Shown here piece after piece: positions 34,603 through 48,000 of a stretch of 64,000 nt of DNA. The stretch spans positions 55,328,108 to 55,392,107 of the forward strand of contig OX393577.1 in assembly GCA_947652605.1 (NCBI GenBank), written 5' to 3'. The position numbers and the translations under genes were made by a program. Positions within the stretch are counted from its first letter, which is position 1. Every line of letters starts with the position of its first letter. Origin of the DNA: Elmis aenea (lineage: Eukaryota > Arthropoda > Insecta > Coleoptera > Elmidae). Below the pieces are notes generated by a model. The model saw nothing but the letters and a program-made list of their open reading frames with translations. It did no database searches and was not told where the DNA came from.

Positions 34603-37600
34603 ATGGAAGAAACCTTAGAAAAGCCCGTTCAAAGGTGTTTGTATCGTCAGTCATCATTGGAAACACGATTATCACCTGTACATCTTTCTGAAGAATCAGA
34701 AGATTCCAGTGAAGAAGAAAGTGAAAATGCGTGTGCACCTAAAGTGATCGAAGTTGTATTAAAGTCGGAAACAAAAAATACACCCAACACCACAACTGAT
34801 CCGATCCGAATTTCTTCAAAATCGGAAACCAGCTTAATTAATAACTTATCAGGTAATTGAGGTAATACATATGTTTATTTTTACATAACAAAATAACGCA
34901 TTGAAATTTATACATAAATAATTAATATACTTTAGCAATCGACGAATACAAAATTATAAAGACTCCAAGTCACATTGCACCTGAAATTTTAAGTGATCCA
35001 GATCTTCATAAGCAAAATTTAGATGAAGATGTCTTTAATCAAGAATTATTATTAAAAGACGAATCCGAAGAATCTAAAGCATCAAAAGCTGTTAAAACTG
35101 AAAGCTCTGTTGGATTAATTAAAGGTATTTTTTAAATTTAAGTCATTTTTTGTTACTGAACGCAACAATACAACTCACCTCGTTTCAGATCTTAATACGG
35201 CCAGAAAAAGAACAGGGTCGACAGAAATGGCGTCGCCCAGGCCAAAATCACCTCGTCCAGTTATAACGAAAAATGATAAAGAAGAATCGTTTTGGGATAA
35301 AATTGGAACTTTGGGACGAAAGAAGCGCATCAAAGAAGGCAAGTGAAGTAATTTGTATTTTGTTATGCGTTGCATTTGTCATTACGCGAATGAGAATGAC
35401 ATAACCAAATATGGTTATGTTGTCAAACAAGTAGGCGTGGTGACATAATTTTTAATATAAACCAACTTTAGTTAATATTTAAATATATGAAATGATTTTC
35501 ACTTTATTGGTATTTTATTAGTGTGTTTTAATACTAATTACTGTAAAAAAAAGATGTCACGAAATGGATGTGATCTAAATTAACCTCTGAAGTTATAAAA
35601 AGTTGTCATGTTGCACTAAAATAATAGTGGAGAATGTATCTTACTCCCAAATTTATTGATTGCAAGGTAACAATTTTTTAACTTGAAACATAACTTTAGT
35701 TCAAGAAGTACAAGCAGAAGGTAAATATGCAATTGATTCACCGGGAAGTCCGACAGCTCCTATTGTTCCACCAGAAGAATATGAATTAGGTATGTATATC
35801 TTATTGATAATTGATTTAAAAAAAGATTTGTCTACAACTATGTTACCTTTTAGAGGAAAATGAAGAACGTTGCATGATTCAACCTCATGCTTTGGAAGAT
35901 GTCAAACTGCAAGAGCTTATTCAAGTCTTGATCGAGTGGATTAATGATGAACTAGCGTCGCAAAGAATTATTGTGCAAAATCTTTCAGAAGATCTTTACG
36001 ATGGTCAAGTGCTACAAAAACTTCTTGAAAAGCTGACCGGTGATAAATTGGATGTACCCGAGGTCACTCAGTCAGAAGAAGGACAACGGCAGAAGCTTGC
36101 TGTGGTACTAGCCCATGTCAATCAGGTACAGTTATGTCTTTTTATTTATAATTACTGCCCAAAAAAATAAATCGTTTGTCTGTTTCCGTTTCGTACTGTT
36201 ACATGATGGTTGTTTCAGTGTTTGTCTATTATTAAAACATTTTTTACTAACTAAGATTTTACTATGAATTACAAATTGTAGGTAAACGTATTAAAAAGAA
36301 AGTTTAATTTTAACAGTAACAAAATTGTGTAGGTATTAAATTGTACGTTAATATGTAAGTACAAGTATACATTTATTTAGGACGTATATATTATTTAATA
36401 TAGTGGGTTTCATACAATAAAAACCTTAAATAACAATTAGAAGTAGTTAAAAAAAATACATTTTTACTTAATAGAAGCCGACTTAAACACGAACAGTTTA
36501 TTTATTATTAATTAAATAACTTGCATAAAACTATAAATAGATTATTATTTATTTACAAATTATTTTGATACTTGTAATAAACAATTATTTAAAAGTGAAA
36601 CTGATTATTAAATTTGTTTTAGGTGTTGGGCCTACATCGTATGGGCTCGAGTAAATGGAGCGTAGAAGCTGTGCATTCGAAAAACCTGGTGTCCATATTA
36701 CACCTTCTTGTGTCTCTCGTTAGACACTTCAGAGCTCCTGTACGTCTTCCCGAGCACGTGTCTGTAGCCGTAGTAGTTGTCCAAAAAAGTGGTGGTCAAC
36801 TTACCCATAGAGTAGTACGAGAAGCTATTACGTCCTCATACGATGATGTAGGTATGCGTTGTGAGAGAGACGCTTTTGATACATTATTCGATCATGCGCC
36901 TGATAAACTGCAAGTCGTGAAAAAGGTAACAGGCACAATAAAAATTTATTACTTACATTACATTTTTTTTTCTGTTAGTCATTAGTTACCTTCGTTAATA
37001 AACATCTCAATAAAATCAACTTGGAAGTAACAGAGCTCGAATCTCAATTCCACGATGGCGTTTACCTCACTTTATTGATGGGTCTTTTAGAGGGATTCTT
37101 TGTGCCATTATACAGCTTCCATTTAACGCCAAAAGATTTTGAACAAAAAGTCCATAACGTCGCTTTTGCTTTTGAACTTATGGAGGACGTGGGCATTGCT
37201 AAACCTAAAGCCCGACCAGAAGGTTAGTAGTTTATCATTTACATACAGTGTGTCCAAAAAGTAACATAACGGATCAATATCTCGTCTTGTGACAATTTTA
37301 CAAAAAAAAGTTTCGAATAAAAGTTGTTGGTGGTAATTTACTATATAACCTAAAATGATTTTCAACTACACACAGTGTTTTGTTTTTGCACAACGTACGA
37401 TAATTTGTTTTCTTAAACAGAACACCCTGTATATTTTGCACGTTTTAGATGCCGAATTAAATTTTCTTTCAAAATGTATAGGGTTTTATGTGTCTAAAAT
37501 CAATAGTTTTTGAGTTATTTAAGTTTTTATGAAAATTTTGACAGAAACAGGACTCTAAGAAAATATTGATATTTCACAACTTGGCTATGTCGGAACGAAT

Positions 37601-40380
37601 TTCTTTGAAAATTTGTTTGACAATAGTATGTATCATAGTGATTGCTGACTAGTTAAAATTTTAAAATAATACACAGGGTGTTTTTTATGCTCGGTCCAAT
37701 TGGTTAAACTTCAAACACGGATGAGTCAATTTTTGTAAGTAGAACACCCTATATATTTTTATATATTCTTATCGATAATTTAATTACCTTTAAAATTTGT
37801 TAAAGGTCTATTATGTCTAAAATTAATATTTTTCGAGTTATTGCGGTTTTCATGATAATTAATGGGCACAAACAAAAAATTTAATAGAAATTAATTAGTC
37901 GGCTTTGGAAATATCTCGATAATTTGTTTTAAATGTCAAATAACGTTCTATTTTCATCTTGAAGCTAAATGTTTACCTTGGTATAAATTAGTTTAATAAA
38001 AAACAGTAAAATCTAAATTGTTTAGTCGACATAAAAGAGTTTCCTTGTATTCCTGTGTATTATTTTAAAATTTTAACTGGTCAGCAATCATTATGATACT
38101 ATTGTCGAACAAATTTTCAAAGGAATTCGTTCTGAAACTGCTATATTGTGAAATCTCAATATTTTCTTAAAGAGTCTTGTTTCTGTCAAAATTTTCATAA
38201 AGACTTAAATAACTCAAAAACGATTGATTTTAGACACATGAAACCCTATACATTTTGAAAGACAATTTAATTTTGCATCTTAATAGTGCAAAATATACAG
38301 GGTGTTCTATTTAAATCAAAGTGACGTATCGGTGCGCAAAAACAAAACACTGTGTATAGTTGAAAATAATTTTAGATTATGTAGTAAATTACCACAAACA
38401 ACTTTTATTCGAAACTTTTTTTTGTAAAATTATCACAAGACGAGATATTGATCCGTTACGTTACTTTTTGTACACTCTGTATATTGGCTCATGTAATATG
38501 TTACAGGAACGATACATATTTTAATTATAACCTCATATAACTCTAAATTAGTTGACCCTGGGAAATATTTGAAATATAATCAAACCAAGCACAATTAGTG
38601 CTCATTAAATCTATGTAAATCTTTTTAACATGTGTACAGAAATACATAACGATTATTACTGTGTTCATACATACTATAGCCAAATCCAAGTTAATGGTGA
38701 AGAGCGGGGGTATGTTCGCGCAGCAGACGCCACAATATGGTCCACAGACTCTTAAACCATAGGCGGGTATACATTATTATAAACGTATTACAAAAAAATT
38801 AAAGATAAAATATACTTGACACATTTTTACAAAAAATAACTATATAAACATGTTAGTAATAAATTAGTTTTAATAAAAATCACACATTAAAGCTCTCTTG
38901 CAGAAATGCAAATCCAGTTGCAAGATACTTAATAAAGACGATAAGCAAATTTTAATTTAACTTATTTGTATTCATAAATGCGTCACGCTTATTTATTCGT
39001 CATCACTTGAATCGCTTTCAAATTCACTATCACTGTCTCTAAGACTGATAATAAGTTCCTCACTTTGAGTACCAATAGTCAGTTCCTTATCTAAATACTT
39101 ATTTTCAATTATTCGAACATGTTCACAGCTTACGCGCCATATCACTATGTAAAATAACTACGAGCGATTAAACTGCTATTGTCAATAAATGTCAGTCATA
39201 ATTAAGTGACATTTGTGGCAATTGTTTACCTAAGACCTCAAAACATAGTATAGTAGATAGAAAAAACCGGGGAACAAAAATTATTCCATTGAGGATTTAA
39301 TTTAAAAACTTGTAATTCGCATTTTATAAAGGTGTTAACTTTTATCTGGCCAATACTGTATATGTACACGCATTTTACTATTACTATAGTATCGGGTAAT
39401 ATCCATATCAGTGTACGAAAATGGAACAGATATTTGAGAAACAGGTACAGCCTTGGAAGTATAATATACCTATTATTGTAAAATAACCCTTTTTAAATTC
39501 CGTAACGGTACGCCTCTGTATACCAAAACAACTAAGTAAGTAGGGTGTGTTTAATTCCAATTGTGTTTAGTGCGCACCCCCACCCTTCGCCATTAAACTT
39601 GGATTTGGCTATACATCATGTTACTTTTACTCATACATGTCGGCGGTAGATGTCTGTAAATCATGTGCTTTGATTCTATTTGTTTACTTCTATAAGAGCA
39701 TGATACAAAGACATATAAAGAAGTCCAACTTTAGGTTTGTTCCAGCTGACAATTTTGTACTAGTTCATGAACTGGTTTATGCACGTGTCAACAATGGATT
39801 AATAAATGTATTAGTCACTGCTGGAACACTATAATCACATGCCTAACTGTAAATTATATTTTGGTCTATCGGGTTCATAGAAATATATGCAACACAAGTG
39901 TAAACATCTTAAGAAACCAGTACTTCATGAGAATGGGAGGACGATGCATAGCTACCAGAGACCACGTTAGTTGTGAACAGTGCATGCTCTAAAAATCCTA
40001 GTACTAGTTATTGTCTTCGTTCATGTAATGCTTTTACTGTCCACAAACTAGTTCATGAATTGATTCGATAACTGCTGAAACAGCCGACCAACCGTCTGAT
40101 GAGTAATCAGAGACTATCCTGGAACGTGATATTGATACTACGCAGAATCGTGATAGTCTGTGGGATCGTACATAGTTCTGCTGGAACAAATCTTTTATGT
40201 ATCTAGCACAAGCTCACAAAAATAATTGTCAGAAATTGTCTTTAAAACAATCACAGAACTGTGAGTCGGCAATATTATTAATTATTTTGTCATTTACTTA
40301 CAGATATTGTCAACCAGGATTTAAAATCGACATTAAGGGTGCTCTACAACTTGTTTTCAAGATATAAAAGTATTATCTAA
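34603..40380 (+). CDS. parvin: Parvin (integrin-linked focal-adhesion adaptor) with N-terminal extension
   Basis: Actin-binding adaptor of the ILK-PINCH-parvin complex at integrin adhesions. Eight exons join in frame: 34603-34852, 34936-35124, 35189-35338, 35700-35789, 35854-36125, 36623-36925, 36979-37222, 40304-40380 (524 aa). Two calponin-homology domains are seen: CH1 from about ELIQVLIEWINDELASQ to VLAHVNQVLGLHRMG, and CH2 from FVNKHLNKINLEVTELES to the C-terminus LKSTLRVLYNLFSRYKSII. The core, starting at Met 35227 (MASPRPKSPRP) with ESFWDKIGTLGRKK and KYAIDSPGSPTAP, gives about 365 aa, the usual parvin length. The first two exons add an acidic, Ser-rich region of about 159 aa. Intron 3 has a GC donor (AAG|GCAAGT). 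Intron 7 is almost all transposons. Confidence 0.93.
37246..38479. mobile_element. Palindromic TA-TSD element, parvin intron 7
   Basis: Ends CAGTGTGTCCAAAAAGTAAC and its inverted near-copy, flanked by TA (37244-37245, 38480-38481). The ATCTCG box is at base 34. Each arm holds further internal CAGGGTG/CACCCTGT boxes (about 37421, 37672, 37743 and mirrored near 38294), giving a series of modules. Confidence 0.83.
38677..39611. mobile_element. IS630/Tc1-like transposon remnant, parvin intron 7
   Basis: About 35-bp imperfect terminal inverted repeats start TAGCCAAATCCAAGTT and are flanked by TA. A minus-strand reading frame ending at 38993 gives WRVSCEHVRIIENKYL and an acidic tail ending SDSEFESDSSDDE. 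It resembles the C-terminal end of DDE_3-type transposases (W..C..H...I pattern). The catalytic part is missing. Confidence 0.55.
39733..40193. mobile_element. Harbinger-like MITE, parvin intron 7
   Basis: Ends AGGTTTGTTCCAGC and GCTGGAACAAATCT, flanked by a 3-bp duplication TTT. The same family as 11745-12229, with similar subterminal AGTTCATGAACT motifs. No intact ORF. Confidence 0.68.
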
Positions 40381-41932
40381 CACAAAAGTGACCTTATTGT
40401 AAAACTTCTGTGCCTGACACTGCCTTATTAATTTTACAGTCTATTTATTTAACATTTTAAAAGTCGTTAATGTATCGCCACTTCTACAGATTTTAAAAGT
40501 TTTATACTTACTGTTTGTTTGAAGTAATCATTTGTTTTAAATATTATCGGATACACACTTGGGTTGTCATCATATAAATCATGACTCATTATAGACAGGG
40601 ATGGTTACTCGGTGCTATCTTAATAAACTAGTGCCGTTGCGATGTATAGCACAAGCGATTGTATCATTTTATCCTTCAAGTAAAATATGTAAACCCAAAA
40701 ATTGTATCGATTGTTTTACTAACGTATTAGCTACGTAGTAATTGTAAAGGTGAAATACAGTATAAAGACATTGTTAACGATTAATTTCTGTATCAACTAA
40801 TACTATTAAACCAAAACGCAGTAATAACATTCCATATAAAATTTTGCTGTTTTGTTAAATGTGAAATCTACGCACTTCAAGTAATGTATGATCCTCAAAA
40901 GACCTTTATATTAAAATAATAGTACCATGTTTTTGTTAAGAAATTTAATGAAACTTAGATACTACAGCAGCCATGGAATGTTGATTGTGCAAAATAAAAT
41001 GTTTTTGTCCAAAAATTTCAGTATTTTTAAAAATGTAATTGGAATTTCACATTTATTAAAATAGATTATTTTGTTGGTTGCTGTCACCTATTACACCTCT
41101 CTAATAGCGGACTAACAAAAAAATTGTTTATCATGTTAACATGGTTTTTATGTTGTTATATTTAAGTGTTTATACTTTATAGTCATTAAACAGATTTAAC
41201 ATTTTTATTTATGTACATAGATATATAAAAAATATAACGTTTTAAATACAAAAGTTTGTGTTGTAGTTTTATTTTAAAATCCATTTTAAGCAGTTATTTA
41301 AATATGGGAAATTAAAAAAAAGATATTCATTGTTTTTTAACCTGCCATGAGAAGAACAAACGAGGAATTAATGAAATGGTACAAAGAACCGTCTATAACC
41401 GTGTTACACATTGTCAAATTCAAAATAAAATTCTTTACAAATTGGCGTTAAAATCAGATATAGCGACCATAAGAAAAAATTGACCTGATGTTGGTTTAAA
41501 AAAAGCGAAACGTCGGATGGAAAATATAATTGCGGAATTTTATTCCTTGCAAAAAGTGGCCATTTAAAAGTTTTTACAGAATTGAAATTCGACATCAAAT
41601 GAAAAAGTTACGGGCAAAAAACAAAAATACACTTTTTTCCCTACATCTCAAAAGCTATAAGAGCTAGATGAGTTCTGTTTGCGTCAAATTATTAAGCATC
41701 TGAATATACAACTTTGCCCTAATCTAACCGAAGTCGTAACTCTTACCGTTTACGAGATCCCCGTAGTGGCCCTCAAAAAACGAGAACCCTGTATACAATG
41801 CACACGTAACCTTCATCTTTTTATATTTAGCAAAATTCAAGCTCACTGTCCTGAAAAAAATGCGTGAACTCGGTGAAGAATACAAAAAAAACTGCATTTT
41901 TTTTTTAAATATAAAAACAAACTTCAAATAAT
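40381..41932. other. Convergent intergenic region parvin / SWSAP1-like
   Basis: The parvin 3' UTR probably runs well into this AT-rich stretch; several AATAAA signals occur (for example near 40996). From about 41420 to 41791 lies the right half of a CAGGGTT-type palindromic element: ATCTCG box at base 34 from the end, terminus GAGAACCCTG, then TA. No left half is seen. Confidence 0.5.
41420..41791. mobile_element. Half of a palindromic TA-TSD element (right end only)
   Basis: The right terminus CGAGAACCCTG, followed by TA at 41792-41793, and its subterminal CTCTTACCGTTTACGAGATCC match, inverted, the left 90 bp of the chimeric element at 21972. The left boundary is arbitrary because no left terminus was found. 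Confidence 0.5.
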
Positions 41933-43394
41933 TTATTTATTAAAAAACTGTACAATTTGATCCACAACTGCATTATCAACATGTTTAACTGATATAAGAT
42001 TATGAAAATACAATTCGGACAAAGTTTGCAATTTATTTATTTTATCATTGGTGCTAACAGAACTTGCAGCAAGCAAGTACGTTTTGTTTTTATGTTTTTC
42101 AGAACATGCGGCTAAAGCATCAAGAATCCCGGCCGTTATGAAAGCTGCTTGCATTGCGTTGTAATCAGATGTATTGATTTTACAGTAATTATCGTAATCG
42201 GCAAGTATGATTACTCGTGGCATTTTGTGCCAGGTATGGATACCATTTAGATGGCTTAACAGGTCCTCATGATCTTTCAAATATCTAGAAAATAACAATA
42301 GTGTGTACCAGGTTGTTACAGAGATCATTATTAATTACTATTACAACTAATCTCACCAAACCTTATATGTTAATATATAGATTATTACATTTATATGGGT
42401 TATTCACACTCTAAAGTTGTTTTCCTTGGCCAACTGAGACTTCAAAGTTTTTGACATATTTCTTGAAAAAATATTAACTCTCCGAAATCGATTAAAAACT
42501 ATAATAGTATTATTTGATAAATGAAAGTTAAATAACTTTATGATGATGATAATAATAAGTTAAATAAATACATCAAAATTTCAAATATATACGTATTTAA
42601 TTGCATGCAGGTTATTAACCTATTTAAAAAATATAGAAAATATGTCCAGATTATTTTTAAAATTAAACAAGATAATCAAAGTGGTAATCCTGTACGTATA
42701 TAAAATTTGTTAGATACACACAGTACAGTTGAACCTGTACCAGATTGCAATATTTATTGTTAGAAGTTAGTCACAAGTTAGTTAAACAGGAAATTTATGA
42801 TTTTAAGTGTACTCTATCACCTTTGTTTTTAAAGTTTCAAGCTAATTTAAAATTTACAGTCAAAATATAACATTTTAAGTTACCTAACTTAATAAAAACA
42901 ATGTCATTTCAACTTAAATCTTTCAAGTTTGATTTTTGGTGTAACTTTAAACATTTAAAATATCAAGAAAACACCTCGCTGAAATACAAATAATAGATTT
43001 TATCTGTAATACAAAAACAAAAAAGGCACACAGTACATTATGTAACATGATTTTTTTCAATCAAAAAATTTTAATTACATGTGCAAAACATATACTTACA
43101 AAAATGTGATTAACTTCAATATTTCTTTGTCTGGTGGCTGAATATTGTCTGGTAATTTGTTAAATGGTTGTGGAGAAACAAACCAAACATTTAAACCATG
43201 TTCAGCGAAGTGAATGGCACACTGTAAAATACAATATTGAATTAAACCCTCGTAAAACAGCAGTGTACTTTAAGCAGTTTAAGCAAAATTTTATAGATAG
43301 AATAATCATCATGAATGGCCAATAATACCTTGAATAGAATGTATTCCACATATTCCCCATTAATAAGCAATCCCGAGACATTATTAGGAAACAT
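41933..43394 (-). CDS. SWSAP1-like RecA-fold protein lacking a P-loop (tentative)
   Basis: Three minus-strand exons join in frame: 43329-43394, 43100-43221, 41933-42284, giving 179 aa from MFPNNVSGLLINGEYVEYI. The layout resembles SWSAP1, the RAD51-paralogue-like partner of SWS1 in homologous recombination: an N-terminal beta strand and helix, a strand ending NVWFVSPQPFNKLP where SWSAP1 has a hydrophobic strand then R/P-P-L-Q-x-M-P, and a Walker B-like strand RVIILADYDNYC. The Walker A loop expected after the first strand is absent (ING-EYVE in its place), so ATP binding is doubtful. Another ATG lies 8 bp upstream but in a different frame. Identification is by eye and moderate at best; the exon structure is firmer than the name. 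Confidence 0.55.
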
Positions 43395-45079
43395 ATTTTC
43401 ATTTTTATTATTGTTGAAATATGATTAAATTAAATTTGTTAATATGAAAAAATAATCAACGTTTCATTTATACCATTTTACTTATTCTATATGAAACAAA
43501 ATTATTGGGTGTACATTTCATTACTTTCAGGGACTTTTCAAAATAAATTTTGAAATTTTAAATGCCCATTTTTTAAATAAAAAAGTAGTGAAAATTATTA
43601 AAATTAATATTACTAATAACTTTTTAAATGTAAGGGTATTTTTAAAAGGTTTAAATATACTTTAAGTTTAGATCAAATTATAACTTGTTTACTTCTAAAG
43701 TGAGGTTATAAATGTTTATGATTCAAAAAAATTTAAAAATTGGCGCCAATGAATACAGGATAATTAATAATCATTTAATCCTCAAACTATCATAAACTAA
43801 GTTAAGATTTTCGTTAAAAGATTATGAGTTACCAGGGCCCATACTTGTTGGAAATGTTTTGCCTTCGGTCGTATCACTATTTGTCAATTGTTATTAACAT
43901 ACCTTTTAAATTGACATGTTTCACCATGACCCAAATCGCTTTGCACAAGCGCAAGCCTGTTTTTGAGTTGTAAACTACAGGGCAACAAACTATTTTCAAA
44001 ATTTTAATTACAAACACTGATTTTTTTTAAGATATAAATATTTCATAATTTTCTATTGGATATTGTTTTTTTTTCAAATATACTTTTAAATTGATAACAC
44101 ATTATATAACAAAACTACATACATCTCTTGAAACCACTATTTTTCGCTTATTAATTGCAAAAATTGTGAAGTGCAGAGAAATTTACTATTTTTAATTTTA
44201 TGGAACAAAACACAGATAGACAGCAAAATGCTACAAATTTAGAACCGAAGCTTAAATTAACCATTTATAACATAATTGTGTGACCATATATTTAATCAAC
44301 TCTGTGAACTATTAATTGTGAAAAAACATTTAATATGTTGTCCTTATGGTGTAGGTATTTTCCAAAATAACTGTTGATGTTAATAATCAAACTGTGGTTT
44401 ACAAAAATGCATTTTTTGATATTTCTTACAGTTAAAATGTATTATTAATTATTAATCTTTTTAATATTTAATCCTTACATAAAATGCTAGTAAAAACCTA
44501 GAGCAAAGTAAAAATATTTTAATGAAACATTTATCATTTTTAATTCTAAATAAATTAAGCACAAATTAATGTTTTTTTTTCTGATAGTATGTGAACTTTT
44601 TCCAAAATCCCACGCAATTAGGAGTTATCAAATTTTGTGGTTTTAGGAGCAGGAAGTTTCTATATTGTTTATAGGAAGTATGTAATTAAAGCTTTTAATT
44701 GATTCGTTTAGCAAAATTATATAAATATTATAATAATATCTTTGTGGTTTTGGTCTACTCTGATTAATTATTGTAGTGCGCTTTTATTTAAGATAATTTT
44801 AGTTGCAAATTCATTATAAAGCTCTTTGTGCTAAGCTGATACTGTAATTTTGTAAGGTAATATATTTAGCTTAAATTTATAGGAGTATTTGTTTAAAATG
44901 GGAATAAAGTTTTTTTTTTTTAGTTTGTGCTGCTTGTAAAAATAATGTAATTGGTTTTTAATTAAATTTGAGGATTTAAAATATTGAATTTGACAATAAA
45001 CTGAAATATATTAACTTAAAAAATGCAATGTTAAATTAATTTGATTAAAACTATTTTTTTAAATTATTGTTTTAAACAG
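43395..45079. other. Divergent intergenic region before transglutaminase
   Basis: About 1.7 kb of very AT-rich DNA. It must contain the promoters of the minus-strand gene and probably one or more 5' UTR exons of the transglutaminase, because the first coding ATG follows an acceptor-like TTTTAAACAG directly. No coding exon, repeat or clear donor was identified. Confidence 0.4.
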
Positions 45080-48000
45080 ATGACAACAAATTTACAAGTG
45101 GAACTTCCGTATTTGTACCCTATGGAAAATGCAGGGGCTCACAAAACTGATAAATATGAAGTGGTACATGATGAAAATCCAATGGCAATATTTCGAAGAG
45201 GGTTGAAATTCACCATGGCCATACGATTTGTTGGGCGAAACTATGACCAAGAGAAAGATATTGTCAAAGTAATTTTTAATATGGGTAAGTTTGAATTTGT
45301 TTATTATAAAAACCTTTGTTTAAATTACTAAAAAAGTTTGTTTAATGTTTTTTTCTATGATTGTATTTAAAAAAAACTTGTTGTTGGACAAGGTATTTGT
45401 ATTTTTTATTTTTGTTTGTATATTTCAAAATTAAAAATGACAAATTTGAAGTTACTATGAAATTTAGTTGTTAATTTAATTCTTTTGCTCTTAGAATTAA
45501 GACTTTGATAATCTCGTTTGTTTTTAAACATGACTCATACAAACCTCAAACGTATATTAATAAAATACTGACACGAAATTGTTTTAAAATTTTTCTCAAA
45601 AAAATTATTGTTGAAAGTATTAAAATGTTTAATTAATTAGAAAAATAAGAACACATACTACTTGATTTTGACTTTAAACCATACTACTGCCATTTTCAAA
45701 ACGCTTTTTAATATACATAAAAAAAATTAACATATGTTTATGCCATTTTATCCTTTTTATCTGCCATTTAATATTATACAATGTTTTTTAGGGTTTTGAA
45801 AAACTTATAAATTATTCGAGATGGTAAGATGTATATTTTGAAATAATTACAAAAGGTGAAAGTCATATTTATAAATAAATTTTCTATACAATTCTAAAAT
45901 TAATATTTATAAGCAGAGTTTCTCAACCTTTTTGTATTTTTTCAAATCATATTTTATTGGACCTCCCTTTTCCATAAAAATTTTAATTGCAAGTCCTTTT
46001 ATTGATACACTCCAAAACACCCTATTTCTATCAGAAAAACACTATTGTTTTCAGTTCCAAATTTCAGTTTTAATTAAAAATGTTAGTTCAACTTTATAGG
46101 AAAAAAATATTTAATTTTAATAATGCATTAAAAAACTTATTTTTGCATCAGGGATGAGGAAACATGGAGAAACCTTTACAAATTACCAGGGTTTAGCAAT
46201 CTGAAAGGGTTTAGGGGGGATCCTGAGCCAAACTATGATATGCATTTGTTTATCTTTTTAGTTTTTATTTCATCCACTCTTCTGGAGGAGGATTAAAAAT
46301 TGTTAATTCCAGGGCCTGAATTACCTTCCGGTGCCCTGCTGTATTTGTTTTATATAATTACTTTATTTATGAGATTATTATTATCAACTTTTTGAACTCT
46401 GCAGGTCCCAATCCAAATACCATCAAGGGCACCAAAGGAGTGGCTACAATGGGTCCTACTAAAATTGAAATTGAAGACAAGAAAAAATGGTATGCTGGGT
46501 TATTAACAGATGCTGCTGATTCAATTACATTAGAAGTATGTACTTAAATGCGCTAAATAAAAGTAGTACAGACATTGTAATGTTATTCATCAACTCTTAG
46601 GTGTACACGCCATCAGATTGTCCCGTTGGAGCTTGGCATTTGCAGGTGGAGACAAGTGTTAAAAATTCAACAACTCCACCAACTGTGTACGACCATGACA
46701 GTGACATGTTTTTACTTTTTAATCCATGGAATTGCGGTTAGTATATAAACTTGTTTCTTTATGTCTGTCTGTCTGTATCTTAGGTCGTGTGCATAAAGCT
46801 TATGTGGATCGATATTGCATTTAAAGACCCAATAAAACACTACTTAATTTTTTTTAGACGATTTAGTATACATGCCAGATGAGCGTCTTTTGGATGAATA
46901 TGTGCTAACAGATGTTGGTAAAATTTGGGTTGGACCATATGGCTCTAGTAGGGGACGTGAATGGGTTTTTGGTCAGTTTGATGCTTGTGTTTTACCTGCA
47001 GCGATGCTCATGTTTGAACGGTCAGACTTGCTGCATGCCAAGTAAGATTTGCAAATTTTAAATATGTGCTTAAAAAACACTTTAAACTGAGTAAACTTAA
47101 TACTTAATATATAAGCTTTAAATAAGTGTGTTCAAAAAGTTTTTGAAAATTTGTTTTAAAACACTGGCAACTGTTTCTTCAGTACTGCTTAAATATTGTT
47201 TTTTAATTTTTGTTGATGGTTTTTCAAACATTTTTAACTAAATTAAAATTATAGTGTACAACAAGTTTTGAGCATTCTTCTGTTTTATAAAAAAAAGTCA
47301 GTAGTTGTGTTAAAGCTTTCCGAATTACTATCTAGACTGAACTATATGATTTAGCTGGTACGAATTTGGTAACAAAAATTATAAAAAATAAAGCTAGTCA
47401 TTTATATATCATGTTAGAATAAACATCACTTACAATTTAAAACTAAAAACAAAATTATTTATAAACACACTTTAAGAAATAGATGAAACATTCAGTCAAT
47501 TTGATTGCATAACTGCAGCCTTTTATGGACATTTTATATTTAATTGCACAGTATTTCTTATGACATTTTATTTGTCTTTATATGAACCATTTAAAGTCGT
47601 GGAGACCCAGTTCGAATGACTCGTACAATATCAAAATTGGTCAACTACAACGATGATGAAGGAATTTTATTTGGCCGTTGGGATGGTGAATATGATGATG
47701 GTACAGCTCCTGCTGCTTGGGCAGGTTCAGTGGATATCTTACAGCAGTTTTTAGATACCGAAGAGACTGTGAAATACGGCCAGTGCTGGGTATTTTCGGG
47801 AGTAGTGACGACCAGTACGTTTTTTTTGCTTCAATTTTTATGCAAGATTTTTCATAATGGTAATTGTAGTTTGCAGAGCTCTCGGAATACCATCAAGGGT
47901 TGTTTCCAATTTAGTATCTGCTCACGATGCTAATGCTACGTTAACAGTTGACAAATACTTCAGTGCAAATAACGACGAATTGGAATTTGATCCAAGAAAT

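Noticed and set aside
44205..44285. Short frame MEQNTDRQQNATNL... considered as a transglutaminase 5' exon.
   Set aside because: It ends in a stop after 27 codons without a donor in a usable phase and shows no annulin-like N-terminus.
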